Source: Paenibacillus sp. 481
Lineage (GTDB): Bacteria > Bacillota > Bacilli > Paenibacillales > Paenibacillaceae
Assembly: GCF_021223605.1 (NCBI RefSeq)
Contig: NZ_CP075175.1
Coordinates: forward strand, 3,551,501-3,615,500
Direction of reading: 5' to 3'
Length of the DNA: 64,000 bases
Position numbers and translations under genes: made by a program. This document shows, one piece after another, positions 8,949 through 17,204 of this stretch (positions are counted from its first letter, which is position 1; every line of letters begins with the position of its first letter). Under the pieces are notes generated by a model. It ran no database searches, had not been told where the DNA came from, and saw nothing but the letters and a program-made list of their open reading frames with translations.

Positions 8949-10220
8949 ATGTCCCATGGATCGCAACACTATTTAACAATAGGCGACCTCCTTAGACAAC
9001 GCAGAACAGAAGCAGGCTTATCAATCAGACAACTAGAAGAGCTGTCTAATGTCGCCAAAGGCCATATCTCTAAACTTGAAAACAACGAAGTGAAACGGCC
9101 GGAATTTTCATCGATCTATCCACTCGCGCGGGCGTTGAATATCCCCTTTAAGGAAACTGTTGAATATTATATTAAATTGGCACCGCGGGCGGTTGAGTTG
9201 TTTCGAATTTTAGAAATGGCAATTAAGGATTCAGACAATGGACTTTCTACAAAAATTGCTTATAAATACCTCCAAGCTCCACAAGAAGACAGCTACACAT
9301 CCGTTACAAAGCTGTATAATATCACCGCGGCAGAAGTTGACCCAACAGTAAAACTTGGTTTATTTAAAGTGATTATTGAGTATTCTCGGGACCATGGGGT
9401 CATGCCTTATTTAGCGAAAAGTTTGTATCAAGAGTATTTAATTGAGCGAAATGACTTTAATAAATTACATTTAACTTATCAAAATGGAAAGTATGTTCTA
9501 AGATATGTTGATTTCTTACCTCCGGAAGAACGCTTGCTGTTGTATTACAAACTGGGAATACATGCGTACAATCTACGCTTGTTTCAGGATAGTATCTTAT
9601 TTTGCAGCAAAGTTATCGAAGAGAACTATTCAGATGGTATTGTAAGGGCGTATTCGACGGGAATAATATGTACCGCATACTATCATCTTGAGGAATATGA
9701 TTTATCGAAAAAATATTTACTAGAATACAGTGGATTTTCGTATGATTTCGTAAAAGATAACGTTACTCTGATGACAGCTGTGCTGGAAGCATGCTTGGGG
9801 GATAGGGAGATTGCAATAAAACAGCTCCGACAGTTTTTACCTACTTGCGGGGATAACGTTTTACTCCATACCGTCAATCAACTTGCAATCTTGTTATTAG
9901 ATAATAATGATCTTGATGAGGTTGAAAATGTTCTAAACCTAGAACATAAAATTTTGACTCTATCTTGTAATACGCCGTTTAAGTGTGCACAATTGGCATT
10001 GTTTTATAAGCTAAAAGGGGATTACTTTATTGCTAGACGGAAAACGGATGAGGGCATAAATTATTACTTTGAAAGCGCTCATAGGTACTTTACGGTTAAT
10101 GACTCTTATAATGAGAGTGAGTGTATTGGTCGTATTATTGGCATATATATTAATGAAGGAAAAGGAATGGACATCTCAACGCTTAAAAAGTTAGATGCTT
10201 TTTTTAGAAATCGGAGGTGA
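8949..10220 (+). CDS. RRNPP-like HTH/TPR peptide receptor, copy 2
   Basis: A ~423-residue paralog of the gene at 7082: an N-terminal HTH (IGDLLRQRRTEAGLSIRQLE ... KGHISKLEN) and a helical TPR-like sensor part, including a shared block reading GVMPYLAKSLYQEYLIERND. ATG 8949 lies 8 bases after AAGGAGGG; an ATG at 8943 is too close. Its TGA at 10218-10220 overlaps the region of the GGAGG used by the peptide gene starting at 10226, so receptor and peptide are probably co-transcribed and translationally coupled. By analogy with RRNPP systems it should bind the re-imported C-terminal peptide and switch DNA binding or a partner interaction. Confidence 0.88.
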   Translation: MSHGSQHYLTIGDLLRQRRTEAGLSIRQLEELSNVAKGHISKLENNEVKRPEFSSIYPLARALNIPFKETVEYYIKLAPRAVELFRILEMAIKDSDNGLSTKIAYKYLQAPQEDSYTSVTKLYNITAAEVDPTVKLGLFKVIIEYSRDHGVMPYLAKSLYQEYLIERNDFNKLHLTYQNGKYVLRYVDFLPPEERLLLYYKLGIHAYNLRLFQDSILFCSKVIEENYSDGIVRAYSTGIICTAYYHLEEYDLSKKYLLEYSGFSYDFVKDNVTLMTAVLEACLGDREIAIKQLRQFLPTCGDNVLLHTVNQLAILLLDNNDLDEVENVLNLEHKILTLSCNTPFKCAQLALFYKLKGDYFIARRKTDEGINYYFESAHRYFTVNDSYNESECIGRIIGIYINEGKGMDISTLKKLDAFFRNRR

Positions 10221-10225
10221 ACTGA

Positions 10226-10345
10226 ATGAAAAAACGTTTGATAATTCCACTTCTCATGATTTTTCTCTTTTCAAGCTCCGCAATGTATGGTGAACATGAT
10301 TTTATTTCTCCGTTTGTCTTCGACAATGGTTGGAGCAAACAATAG
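10226..10345 (+). CDS. Exported signalling propeptide, DNGWSKQ end
   Basis: A 39-codon gene: a basic start MKKR, a hydrophobic stretch (LIIPLLMIFLFSSSA) typical of a Sec signal, and a C-terminus ending VFDNGWSKQ. The GGAGG at 10213-10217 lies 8 bases upstream of the ATG and overlaps the end of the receptor gene. The unrelated-looking peptide gene behind the third receptor (19601) ends DNGWSIQ, so the C-terminus is conserved while the rest is not. That is the pattern of RRNPP propeptides whose mature signal is the C-terminal 5-10 residues. A terminator follows at 10402. Confidence 0.85.
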   Translation: MKKRLIIPLLMIFLFSSSAMYGEHDFISPFVFDNGWSKQ

Positions 10346-10401
10346 AGCTAACAAGTAGGTTTGTTATGAAATAAACGATGAAAATCAATAAAAGCTAGAT
10401 T

Positions 10402-10427
10402 AGACGCCTTTGGGCGTCTTTTTCTTT
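10402..10427 (+). terminator. Rho-independent terminator
   Basis: Stem AGACGCC / GGCGTCT with a TTT loop side and trailing TTTTTCTTT. It closes the receptor-peptide unit. Confidence 0.88.
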
Positions 10428-10559
10428 AAATTGTATTAATATGTAATGGTTAATTTTAAAGTTAAAATAAGGATCAATCGAAACCCGTGTTATACTTCAC
10501 TATAATACCATTTATATACAGGGTGCCAGAAAAAACTGTACATAGGAGGTGAACGGGAA

Positions 10560-10754
10560 ATGATGTACAGTCATGACGACATGTTGCTATTCCAATTGAA
10601 TAGCCTAAAGAAACAGCTAGACAGGGCAGTAGATGAACACCACAGCTTAACCGATGAACGGGTCGTAAAGATTAGCCAAGAGTTGGATGAATGTGTACTA
10701 CAGTATCAGAAGAATGTCTGGACTAAAATCAAATATAAGGGGGTGCTGCAATGA
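10560..10754 (+). CDS. Spo0E-family aspartyl-phosphate phosphatase
   Basis: A 64-residue helical-hairpin protein with the Spo0E signature SQELDxxVLQ at about residues 41-50 (KISQELDECVLQYQ). Known members dephosphorylate Spo0A~P and delay sporulation. AGGAGGTG lies 8 bases upstream of the ATG. Its 3' end overlaps the next gene: the stop is at 10752-10754 and the XRE ATG is at 10751, suggesting translational coupling. Its placement right after a peptide-receptor unit suggests that the quorum module controls sporulation timing; that is inference. Confidence 0.85.
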   Translation: MMYSHDDMLLFQLNSLKKQLDRAVDEHHSLTDERVVKISQELDECVLQYQKNVWTKIKYKGVLQ

Positions 10755-11002
10755 TTGAGCCACGTAAATGGCTTATCCGCTTTCGAGGGGCTAGAACGCA
10801 AATCGAAGTCGCAAAAATGGCCTCCATTAATCGTACTTCGTACTCCAACATTGAAAGAGGTCGACGTAATCCAAGTGTTCTTGTAGCAAAGAGGATTGGA
10901 CAAGCTTTAGGATTTAATTGGCATGAATTTTTTAAAGGAGGTGATGAGGTTGCTTGTGACGAAGTAGAGGCTGTGCTTACTAGCGATAAACACAGCCGAT
11001 AA
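10751..11002 (+). CDS. Small XRE-family HTH protein, copy 2
   Basis: An 83-residue HTH protein, paralogous to those at 8585 and 20479: PRKWLIRFRGARTQIEVA, then TSYSNIERGRRNPSV and AKRIGQALGF. It ends in a short tail, SDKHSR, shared with the third copy (GNKHSR). The start overlaps the stop of the Spo0E-like gene, and the GGGGGTGC before it can serve as ribosome binding site. It is likely a DNA-binding regulator acting with the module. Confidence 0.85.
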   Translation: MIEPRKWLIRFRGARTQIEVAKMASINRTSYSNIERGRRNPSVLVAKRIGQALGFNWHEFFKGGDEVACDEVEAVLTSDKHSR

Positions 11003-11135
11003 ACAAATACCACAATTTCATTATGCAACATATTGCACTCTTACTTCTAATTTCACGTCCAGCGCTCACCACGAGCAACCATCGAGACTGCAACCCCAAC
11101 AATACCCATGAATGAAGCGTGAAATGGGGCAGACC

Positions 11136-11636
11136 GTGAACAACCATTATAGAACAGTCGATATTGTACAAGGCTTGAAGAAACGGCTGAATCATTATTC
11201 ATTAGTTGTTCCAAATGTGTGCGGCACCTGGCACGTCGCAAGATTTACCTTTCATCCACCAGCAACCACAGACCAACTTCGTGCTTTTTATGATGAATAT
11301 AAGTATATCCTTCACAGTGACTACATCGAGTTTTTAAAGCTTCATAACGGAGCCACATTGTTCAGTATTGGAACAGACGCAGGCATTGAAATATTCAGCT
11401 TGGCGCAATTGGCCGAACAGCTAGAGCGAAATTCTCTTCATCACCTGACTATTGCCCGCAACCCAACAACAAAATTCTGCATTCGAGATACGGCAGAAGG
11501 GCTTTACTTGGCTGGACATAACGGTTGGGTGAACACCTATTTGCCAATTAGCTTTGCTCAATGGCTCGGGCATTTGATCGCAGCCAATGGTGCTGACTTT
11601 TGGAACTGGAAGATTGCACAACGAACTCAAGCCTAA
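11136..11636 (+). CDS. SUKH (SMI1/KNR4-like) protein, copy 1
   Basis: A ~166-residue protein with SUKH-type features: a central YIEFLKLHNGATLF block (about residues 65-78), then GIEIFSLAQLAEQL and a C-terminal SFAQWLGHLIAANG. SUKH proteins are often immunity proteins against polymorphic toxins or cell-death regulators. I prefer the GTG at 11136 because homology with the paralog at 20858 begins there and a similar ATGGGG lies upstream in both; an ATG at 11112 is an alternative giving 174 residues. No toxin gene is visible nearby, so the immunity role is uncertain. Confidence 0.75.
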   Translation: MNNHYRTVDIVQGLKKRLNHYSLVVPNVCGTWHVARFTFHPPATTDQLRAFYDEYKYILHSDYIEFLKLHNGATLFSIGTDAGIEIFSLAQLAEQLERNSLHHLTIARNPTTKFCIRDTAEGLYLAGHNGWVNTYLPISFAQWLGHLIAANGADFWNWKIAQRTQA

Positions 11637-11944
11637 TAGGAAGTCCGTTTGTAATCAAAAGTAATGGCTTATATGTTTCTTATTGAAACTCCCGCAAAGA
11701 ACAATTAGGAACATATTTTATACTTTTCTTGTTTTACTCTTCTCTTTTTTATATGAATTTTATGTAGCGTTATTGCTATACATCAGCAACGAACTATCCT
11801 GTACCTGAACTGTAATCCGTAGGAAGGGCGCTTTTTCAAAGTGTCCATCTTACGGGTCACAGTTCACGTTTTGTTATCAGTTGTCAAAAGAAAATAAAGT
11901 TCTAGACTGAAAATTATCAAGACCAAAATTAAAAAAAACTTTGA
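11637..11944. other. AT-rich intergenic stretch
   Basis: About 310 bp between the SUKH gene and the left inverted repeat of the 12-17 kb block. It contains no convincing reading frame, repeat or promoter that I can support. Confidence 0.5.
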
Positions 11945-12033
11945 TTAAATAAGGGGTTTCACATATTAGACATATCTAGTATGTGAAACCCCTTATTGTT
12001 AAACTATCGTTTCCCGTTAGTTTAATGACTAGT
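11945..12033 (+). repeat. Left inverted repeat of 5 kb block
   Basis: A palindromic hairpin (AAGGGGTTTCACATATTAGA facing CTAGTATGTGAAACCCCTTA) followed by an arm reading TTAAACTATCGTTTCCCGTT. The same hairpin plus arm occurs in opposite orientation at 17015-17096, with the arms facing inward, as for the ends of a mobile element or two related terminators. Confidence 0.7.
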
Positions 12034-12063
12034 GATACGGTTCAGCTTAACGGGTCTATCGGC

Positions 12064-12109
12064 GAAAAACAACGAAGGAGCTGTCACTGCAGCTCCTTCG
12101 TTGTTTTTC
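12064..12109. terminator. Strong bidirectional terminator
   Basis: An 18 bp near-perfect stem (AAAACAACGAAGGAGCTG with its complement) around a short loop, with A and T runs on either side. It lies downstream of the minus-strand hydrolase gene that ends at 12178. Confidence 0.9.
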
Positions 12110-12177
12110 AGAGGATTATCTCATTCCACCCTCCGGTCAAGCCGGAGGGCAGGCTCAACCTTGAAACGCTCTTGGGA

Positions 12178-13122
12178 CTAGGTGGCATCCTGCTGTTCCA
12201 GCCATTTCAAAATCGCTTGGTTTGTTTCTTCCGGCTTTTCTTGCTGAATCCAATGACCGCTATCCAGATTGACCACTTCCACATTGGGCACGAACTTTGT
12301 CAGGTTTTCAGACCTCTGGACCAAATCCCGGTCGCCGTAGATCATGAGGGTCGGCTGTTGGATGATTGGGTTCACCTCCGCCAATAAGCGCCAGTTGCGG
12401 TCAAGGTTCCTGTACCAATTTATGCTGCCCGTGAACCCTGATGTTTCAAAGGCGGAGACGAAAACGGCCAGCTCGCTGTCGCTCATCAAAGGCTCACCCA
12501 GTGGTGTTTCTGCTCTGGCGAGATTGATCCACACCATACCTGGCTGAGGCTCTGTGGGAGGCTCGTTCTTCCGGTACAGGTTGCGAAGGAACCGGAACGT
12601 ATTGTCTTCCAATACGGCGTCCGCGACGCCTGGCTGTCGATTGAAGTGGACGAAGTAGAAGTCGCCGCCAAGTATTTCTTCCATGAACTCGATCCAGGGT
12701 TTTTCTCCGCGCTCTTGGTAAGGCAAGCTCAGATTTATCACTTTGTTTACACGTTTTGGATGCAATAAGGTCAGTCCCCAAACGACCATTGCACCCCAAT
12801 CATGACCGACAAAGGTGGCGTCTTCGTATCCGTAGTGATTGAGAAGTGCGATGAGATCACCCGACAAGTGTTCAATGTCATAGTCTGTTACTTCGGTCGG
12901 ACGGGATGAGTTGCCGTAACCCCGCTGGTTTGGGACGATGACATGGTAGCCCGCTTCGGCAAGGGTGGCCACCTGATGTCGCCAAGAAAAGGCATGCTCT
13001 GGCCAGCCGTGACAGAGGACAATGGGTTTTCCAGCATTTTGTCGGCCTGCTTCAAAGACTTCGAGATCCACACCGTTGACTGAAATAAGGGTAGGCTTGG
13101 GAAAATCGGTTGGATTAAACAT
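12178..13122 (-). CDS. Alpha/beta hydrolase, epoxide hydrolase-like
   Basis: A 314-residue alpha/beta-fold hydrolase. Visible motifs are the oxyanion HGWP (around 38-41), the nucleophile elbow VGHDWGA with Asp (around 104-110), a lid tyrosine in INWYRNLDRNW, the acid region YGDRD and the catalytic His in SGHWIQQEKP. Asp rather than Ser as nucleophile points to epoxide hydrolase or haloalkane dehalogenase; HGxP and the lid Tyr favour epoxide hydrolase. AAGGAGG precedes the ATG. It is divergent from a WYL regulator 99 bp away that is likely to control it. The substrate is unknown. Confidence 0.88.
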   Translation of the reverse strand: MFNPTDFPKPTLISVNGVDLEVFEAGRQNAGKPIVLCHGWPEHAFSWRHQVATLAEAGYHVIVPNQRGYGNSSRPTEVTDYDIEHLSGDLIALLNHYGYEDATFVGHDWGAMVVWGLTLLHPKRVNKVINLSLPYQERGEKPWIEFMEEILGGDFYFVHFNRQPGVADAVLEDNTFRFLRNLYRKNEPPTEPQPGMVWINLARAETPLGEPLMSDSELAVFVSAFETSGFTGSINWYRNLDRNWRLLAEVNPIIQQPTLMIYGDRDLVQRSENLTKFVPNVEVVNLDSGHWIQQEKPEETNQAILKWLEQQDAT

Positions 13123-13221
13123 AAATCAAAACCTCCTTCTTGTGATACATGTAGTATAATGGACAAAAGGTGACATCTATATGGCACCGTTCTGAAATCA
13201 TGCAGAAAAAAGAGGGTAATT
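13123..13221. promoter_or_regulatory. Divergent promoter region
   Basis: The 99 bp gap between the hydrolase gene and the WYL regulator must hold both promoters and probably the regulator's operator. TTGTGATACATGTAGTATAAT, read on the plus strand at about 13139-13158, contains a plausible -10-like TATAAT. No clear operator palindrome was identified. Confidence 0.45.
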
Positions 13222-14133
13222 ATGGATAAAGCGGAGAGACTCATTTCGATTATCATGATATTGCTGAAAAAAGAGGTTGTTTCTACAAAGGAATTCTCAC
13301 AACTATTCAATGTTTCCAAAAGAACGATCCTTCGCGATATGGAAACATTGAGCTTATCTAACATCCCGATCTACTCTGTCATTGGGGTCAAAGGCGGCTA
13401 CGGCATAATGGATGAATACAAGGTTGATAAACGCCTTTTAAGCAGCTCCGATTTACAGAATATATTAACTGCACTCGGCGGATTGGAACAAATTCTACTT
13501 ACTGAAGAAGTTGAAAGAACGATTAAAAAAATAGAGGCAATGGTTAGTCCATTGTCTCTGAATCGTACCATTCAACTGTCGTTTTATAATTGGGAAGGTC
13601 GGTCCGAGATTCTTGAAACCTTAAAGACATGTCAAGAATCCATTTTAAAGAAAAGGCTGGTTTCATTTGATTATACAGATAAAGATGGGGCTGTAACGAA
13701 CAGAATGGTCGAGCCCTATGAGCTGCATTTTAGCGAATCGAGTTGGTACTTGAAAGGATTCTGTTTACATCGACAGGGATATCGAACATTCAAGTTATCT
13801 CGGATCGATCCTATTACTATGGATGAACGCGCGTTTCATCCTAGAGACGATTGGTCCGAGCAAAGACACGAAGCAAGTTATGTACCGCAATTCGTCACGA
13901 TTAAGGCACGGATATCGCCCAGCATAAAAGATCAAATCATCGAAAGGTACGGTAGAAGAAGTATTGAAGACCATAGTTCTGGATTTTTATTAGCAACCCT
14001 TTATGTCCCTCAAAATCGTATGGGATTTCAATTATTAGCAAGCTTCGGCACTCATCTAAAAGTTGTAGAGCCCAAAACCTATGTTGAAGACTTTCGAAAT
14101 TATTTATATCAAATGATGGAGAACTATTCCTGA
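13222..14133 (+). CDS. WYL-domain transcriptional regulator (YafY-like)
   Basis: A 303-residue protein with an N-terminal HTH_11 winged helix (about 1-60: STKEFSQLFNVSKRTILRDM) and a WYL domain in the middle (around 140-200: MVEPYELHFSESSWYLKGFC then FKLSRID), plus a C-terminal WCX-like part. WYL domains sense small ligands or nucleic acids. Divergent orientation from the hydrolase suggests local control. A GAGGG precedes the ATG. It is paralogous in architecture to the gene at 56134. Confidence 0.88.
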   Translation: MDKAERLISIIMILLKKEVVSTKEFSQLFNVSKRTILRDMETLSLSNIPIYSVIGVKGGYGIMDEYKVDKRLLSSSDLQNILTALGGLEQILLTEEVERTIKKIEAMVSPLSLNRTIQLSFYNWEGRSEILETLKTCQESILKKRLVSFDYTDKDGAVTNRMVEPYELHFSESSWYLKGFCLHRQGYRTFKLSRIDPITMDERAFHPRDDWSEQRHEASYVPQFVTIKARISPSIKDQIIERYGRRSIEDHSSGFLLATLYVPQNRMGFQLLASFGTHLKVVEPKTYVEDFRNYLYQMMENYS

Positions 14134-14301
14134 TAAAGGTCTCGTCTCGGCATATATGACCGATTCCACATGAGTTGGGTCTTTACGCGCTTCTTCATAG
14201 ATTTACCATCGAAGCTTCAACCTTCAACTCAACTTTTCGCCGTCACTTATGGTAAGGCTCAGTGCGAATAATCTTAAATTATCCTTCCCGTTAATGATGT
14301 T

Positions 14302-14671
14302 TTAAAATTTATTATAAACCTGGGCGTAAGCCTTTTTCATCTGCTCACGTAATTCTTTGTTTTCGTTCTCTATTGTTTTAATTTTACGTTTTAATGTTTC
14401 GATGATCACATCCTTGCTGGATTCATTCATCTCGCGCTTTACTTGCTTTGGAGTGGGAGCTTTGGACTGCTGTTGGCGCAAGGAGTCGATCCGCTGCCGA
14501 ATGTCTTCATGATTGTATAGGCTCGCCTTCGAGACACCAGACTCTTTGGACACGCTGTTGAAATTGATGCTCTCACCAGCTCGTATAAGGCGTTTAATCG
14601 CCTGATCTACATTCTCCGCAGTAGTTGCCTTCCGCTGGTTATGAATGTTCTTGAGATAGGCCGCGCGGTCG
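14302..14671 (-). pseudogene. Tn554-type TnpC (DUF6262) remnant
   Basis: Reading the minus strand from about 14671 gives DRAAYLKNIHNQRKATT..., VSKESGVSKASLYNHEDIRQ and a coiled coil of E/K/N/R ending in AYAQVYNKF. This is the build of the small TnpC protein of Tn554-type transposons. A complete-looking ORF from an internal ATG at 14553 (83 codons) exists, but the true 5' end is fused to a truncated tnpA, with tnpB and most of tnpA missing. I treat it as the product of an internal deletion. Confidence 0.65.
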
Positions 14672-14999
14672 TAACTGTTAAGTTAATGGTTTTTTCTGTC
14701 TTTTTTGCCTTTATCGGGTTTAAGGGAGTTACTTTAATACTTCCAAAAGGGTTTCGTAACCAACCAACAAACTCTACCAAGTCTTCAAACCGAATATGCT
14801 GATAATCTTTATCTGTGTCCTCTAAGTAAACAAAATACTGCTTTAATGCATAACAATATGTTTTCTATGTATTTCTACTTTTCCCCGTTTGATCTAGGTA
14901 TTTAAGGTATTTTAATACAGGGATTACAGGTAAGCCGTCCCCATCTACCAACATATATCGTTTGATGCTTTCTTCTAAGACAACTTCTTGTACTCTCAT
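14672..14999 (-). pseudogene. Tn554-type TnpA N-terminal remnant
   Basis: The minus strand from ATG 14999 reads MRVQEVVLEESIKRYMLVDG..., with KYLKYLDQTGKS, KTYCYALKQYFVYLED and FVGWLRNPFGS, the SAM-like core-binding domain of Tn554-type TnpA recombinases. A stop codon interrupts it (after GKSRNT), and it is truncated after about 108 codons, joining tnpC out of frame. The catalytic domain (R-H-R-Y) is absent, so it is inactive. Confidence 0.75.
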
Positions 15000-15409
15000 A
15001 GAATTTCACCATCCAAAACATAATTGATTACGCTCGGTTTAAACCTCGCTTCGCCTCCCGCTATGGGCTACGTCCTCCACAAATCAAAACAAATGTTCTA
15101 TTAATTCTCACATTATATACATAGTAGATACTATTTTCAAAATCTAAATAACAAATCTATCATATATAAAAATAGAGGATGTATGCTCTCATATTGAACA
15201 TATTATCCTCTAATCATTATAGTATAATTAATGAAAAATAAAGTGTTAGACTAGGTTAATTGTAGTAACGTAAATAGAGGGTGGTTAGTTCAATATACGA
15301 GCTAATCTCCTCTATTTTTTTGTTTAAAAGAATTATTAACTATGGCTTAAAAATTCAGTATAAATTATTTAATATATTGAGGATAAATGCTTTCGTTGGG
15401 AGTGGCGCT
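15000..15409. other. Intergenic gap between head-to-head tnpA relics
   Basis: About 410 bp separate the divergent tnpA starts. The left part has a GC-rich patch (CGCTTCGCCTCCCGCTATGG) and the rest is AT-rich. No convincing gene or repeat is seen here. Confidence 0.4.
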
Positions 15410-15898
15410 GTGAGAGTACAAGAAGTAATTCTTAATGATAATAAAAAGAGATATTTGCTGTTGGATGAGATAGGTGTTCCAGTTGTTCCCGTGATGAAGT
15501 ATTTAAAATACCTGGATCAGACAGGTAAAAGCAACAACACACTGAAAACTTATTGCTATGCATTAAAACAGTATTTCACTTATCTTGAAGAGCGGAAGAT
15601 AGATTATAAAGAAGTAGGAGTTAAGGATCTTGCTGACTTTGTAGGGTGGTTGCGTAATCCGTTTGAAAGCGGGAAAGTTACTCCTTTGCATCAGATTGAA
15701 GCGAAAAGAACAGAAAAATCAGTGAATCTTATAATCACAGTAGTAACAAACCTATATGATTACTTTTTCCGTATTCAAGAGATCCAAAACGATATGGTAG
15801 ATAAACTGGCAAGACAGGTGTTTATAGGTGGTCATAGTAAATACAAGGGATTCCTACATCTTAAGTTTTCGTATGCGGAGGTCTATCAAAAGATCTGA
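15410..15898 (+). pseudogene. Truncated Tn554-type TnpA
   Basis: From GTG 15410 (GGGAGTGG upstream) the product reads MRVQEVILNDNKKRYLLLD..., KYLKYLDQTGKSNNTLKTYC, DLADFVGWLRNPFES and then TVVTNLYDYFFR. It is clearly a relative of the minus-strand relic, and has the core-binding domain only: it stops after 162 codons, before any catalytic Arg/His/Tyr. An upstream extension of the frame to 15281 looks non-coding. Confidence 0.75.
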
Positions 15899-16110
15899 CA
15901 CAATGCTCTTCCCTCTTGTGCTTGAGTTGAACTAGGTAGGATACTTGAGCAACAAGTGAAATACCGAAGAAACTGTCTTATTGCGGTTCTTTGCTCAACT
16001 AACTGGCAGGATAGTTGAATGGTTTCGCGAATAACTTAAGTCATGACGAATTTACGAAGTTCGCAAAAAGACGTTAGCCGAAAGAAGTTCTTAGTTTAGG
16101 AGGAGTCTAT
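15899..16110 (+). other. Cassette-site right half upstream of NTase gene
   Basis: The segment ends in AACTTAAGTC..., CGAAGTTCGC and AGACGTTAGCC at about 16033-16082. This matches the right half of the attC-like elements at 31-35 kb (CTTAAGYC ... GAACGTTA). A matching left half (TAACA...) is not evident, so only half the element, or a hybrid, is present here. Confidence 0.5.
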
Positions 16111-16878
16111 ATGATATTAGAAAAAGTTATAAATAGAATTGTAATACAAAGTGAATATAAGGATTTTGTTGATAAGTATATAGATAATATACTTACCGAA
16201 TTTAAAGGTAAGATTCATAGCATTTATATGTGTGGCTCGATTCCAAAAGGAACTGCTAAACCTTTTAAGTCAGATGCAGACTTTACTATTGTATGTGTAA
16301 ATCCCAAAGATATTGATTACGAAAGATTGTCAAATATTAAAGACAGGCTTTTGGAAGAATATCCAGTAGTAACTAAGATTGATACGATAATTTGCTCGAT
16401 TGACGATGTATTAAGTAGACCAAATGAGTGGGGGTTTTGGGTAAAGATAATTTGTGTTTGCATATATGGTCATGACGTTGGTGAAAAAGTACCACCGATA
16501 GTTATTTCTCCAGAGTTCATTTTAGACTTAAATACAGAGACCAAGGAGGAAGTAGATCGTATACATAGTTTACTTTCTAATGCTAGTGATAACACAATGA
16601 AAACTAGATATATTAAAGGTTACTCTAAGAGATTAATTCGTGCATTATACTCTTTGGTTTTAGAAGATGCAGGTGTATGGCAAGATGACATTATTAAGAT
16701 GAAGAATGCCATATTAAACTATTGTGAGATTGACTCCGCTTTAGTTGATTATCTGTATGCTTGTTACTTGGATAGTAATGTACTTGTTGAAGAGTTTCTG
16801 GGAATTGCAGATGAAGTATATAGCTATTTTGAGAACGCCTTAAATGCAATGGCTGCTTCCAGAACTTCCTTCGGCTAA
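16111..16878 (+). CDS. Nucleotidyltransferase-domain protein (aminoglycoside NTase-like)
   Basis: A 255-residue protein with a polymerase-beta-type nucleotidyltransferase motif: CGSIPKGTAKPFKSDADFTI (about 41-60), giving the GS and the paired Asp residues (SDADF), and a later Asp in TKIDTII. A helical C-terminal half follows, as in antibiotic adenylyltransferases, though the exact substrate cannot be read from sequence. AGGAGG precedes the ATG. Its TAA stop lies inside the GGCTAACACC that begins the attC-like element downstream, and a half-element lies upstream, so it looks like a mobile gene cassette. Confidence 0.75.
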   Translation: MILEKVINRIVIQSEYKDFVDKYIDNILTEFKGKIHSIYMCGSIPKGTAKPFKSDADFTIVCVNPKDIDYERLSNIKDRLLEEYPVVTKIDTIICSIDDVLSRPNEWGFWVKIICVCIYGHDVGEKVPPIVISPEFILDLNTETKEEVDRIHSLLSNASDNTMKTRYIKGYSKRLIRALYSLVLEDAGVWQDDIIKMKNAILNYCEIDSALVDYLYACYLDSNVLVEEFLGIADEVYSYFENALNAMAASRTSFG

Positions 16879-16964
16879 CACCATATTGACGCTCCGGGTC
16901 ACTCTGAGAAGCGAGTGACCACATCCAGCCCCTAAGCCCGTCGGGACGTCACTGCGTTAGGTGT
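16873..16964 (+). repeat. attC-like element G (downstream of NTase gene)
   Basis: Left end CGGCTAACACCATATTGACG; right end CCCCTAAGCCCGTCGGGACG followed by TCACTGCGTTAGG. The ends are imperfectly inverted (ATATTGACG against CGTCACTGCGTTAGG), with an internal stem GGTCACTC / GAGTGACC. It shares left-end TAACACC and right-end TAAGYC..TCGGG..GTTA with the elements at 31-35 kb. Confidence 0.7.
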
Positions 16965-17014
16965 TCGGCAAGCCTCACAACTATAAGCAGCGACTCTAAT
17001 TAAAAGATAAGACT

Positions 17015-17096
17015 ATTGAGCTAACGGGAGACGATAGTTAAATATAAAGGGGGGTTCCACATATTATTCATGACTAATATGCGGAACCCTTTATTT
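17015..17096 (-). repeat. Right inverted repeat of 5 kb block
   Basis: It reads GAGCTAACGGGAGACGATAG on the inner side, then a hairpin GGGGTTCCACATATTA / TAATATGCGGAACCC. As reverse complement it aligns along its length with 11945-12033. The two enclose the hydrolase, WYL regulator, Tn554 relics and NTase gene. Confidence 0.7.
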
Positions 17097-17204
17097 TATC
17101 TGACTTTTTTATATTTAGCTCTTGATAAACTAAGAAAACACTTTATTTTCTGCTGACATCAGTTGCCGTGAGTTTCGGCCCAATCTCGTCAACGTCCCGT
17201 ATGA

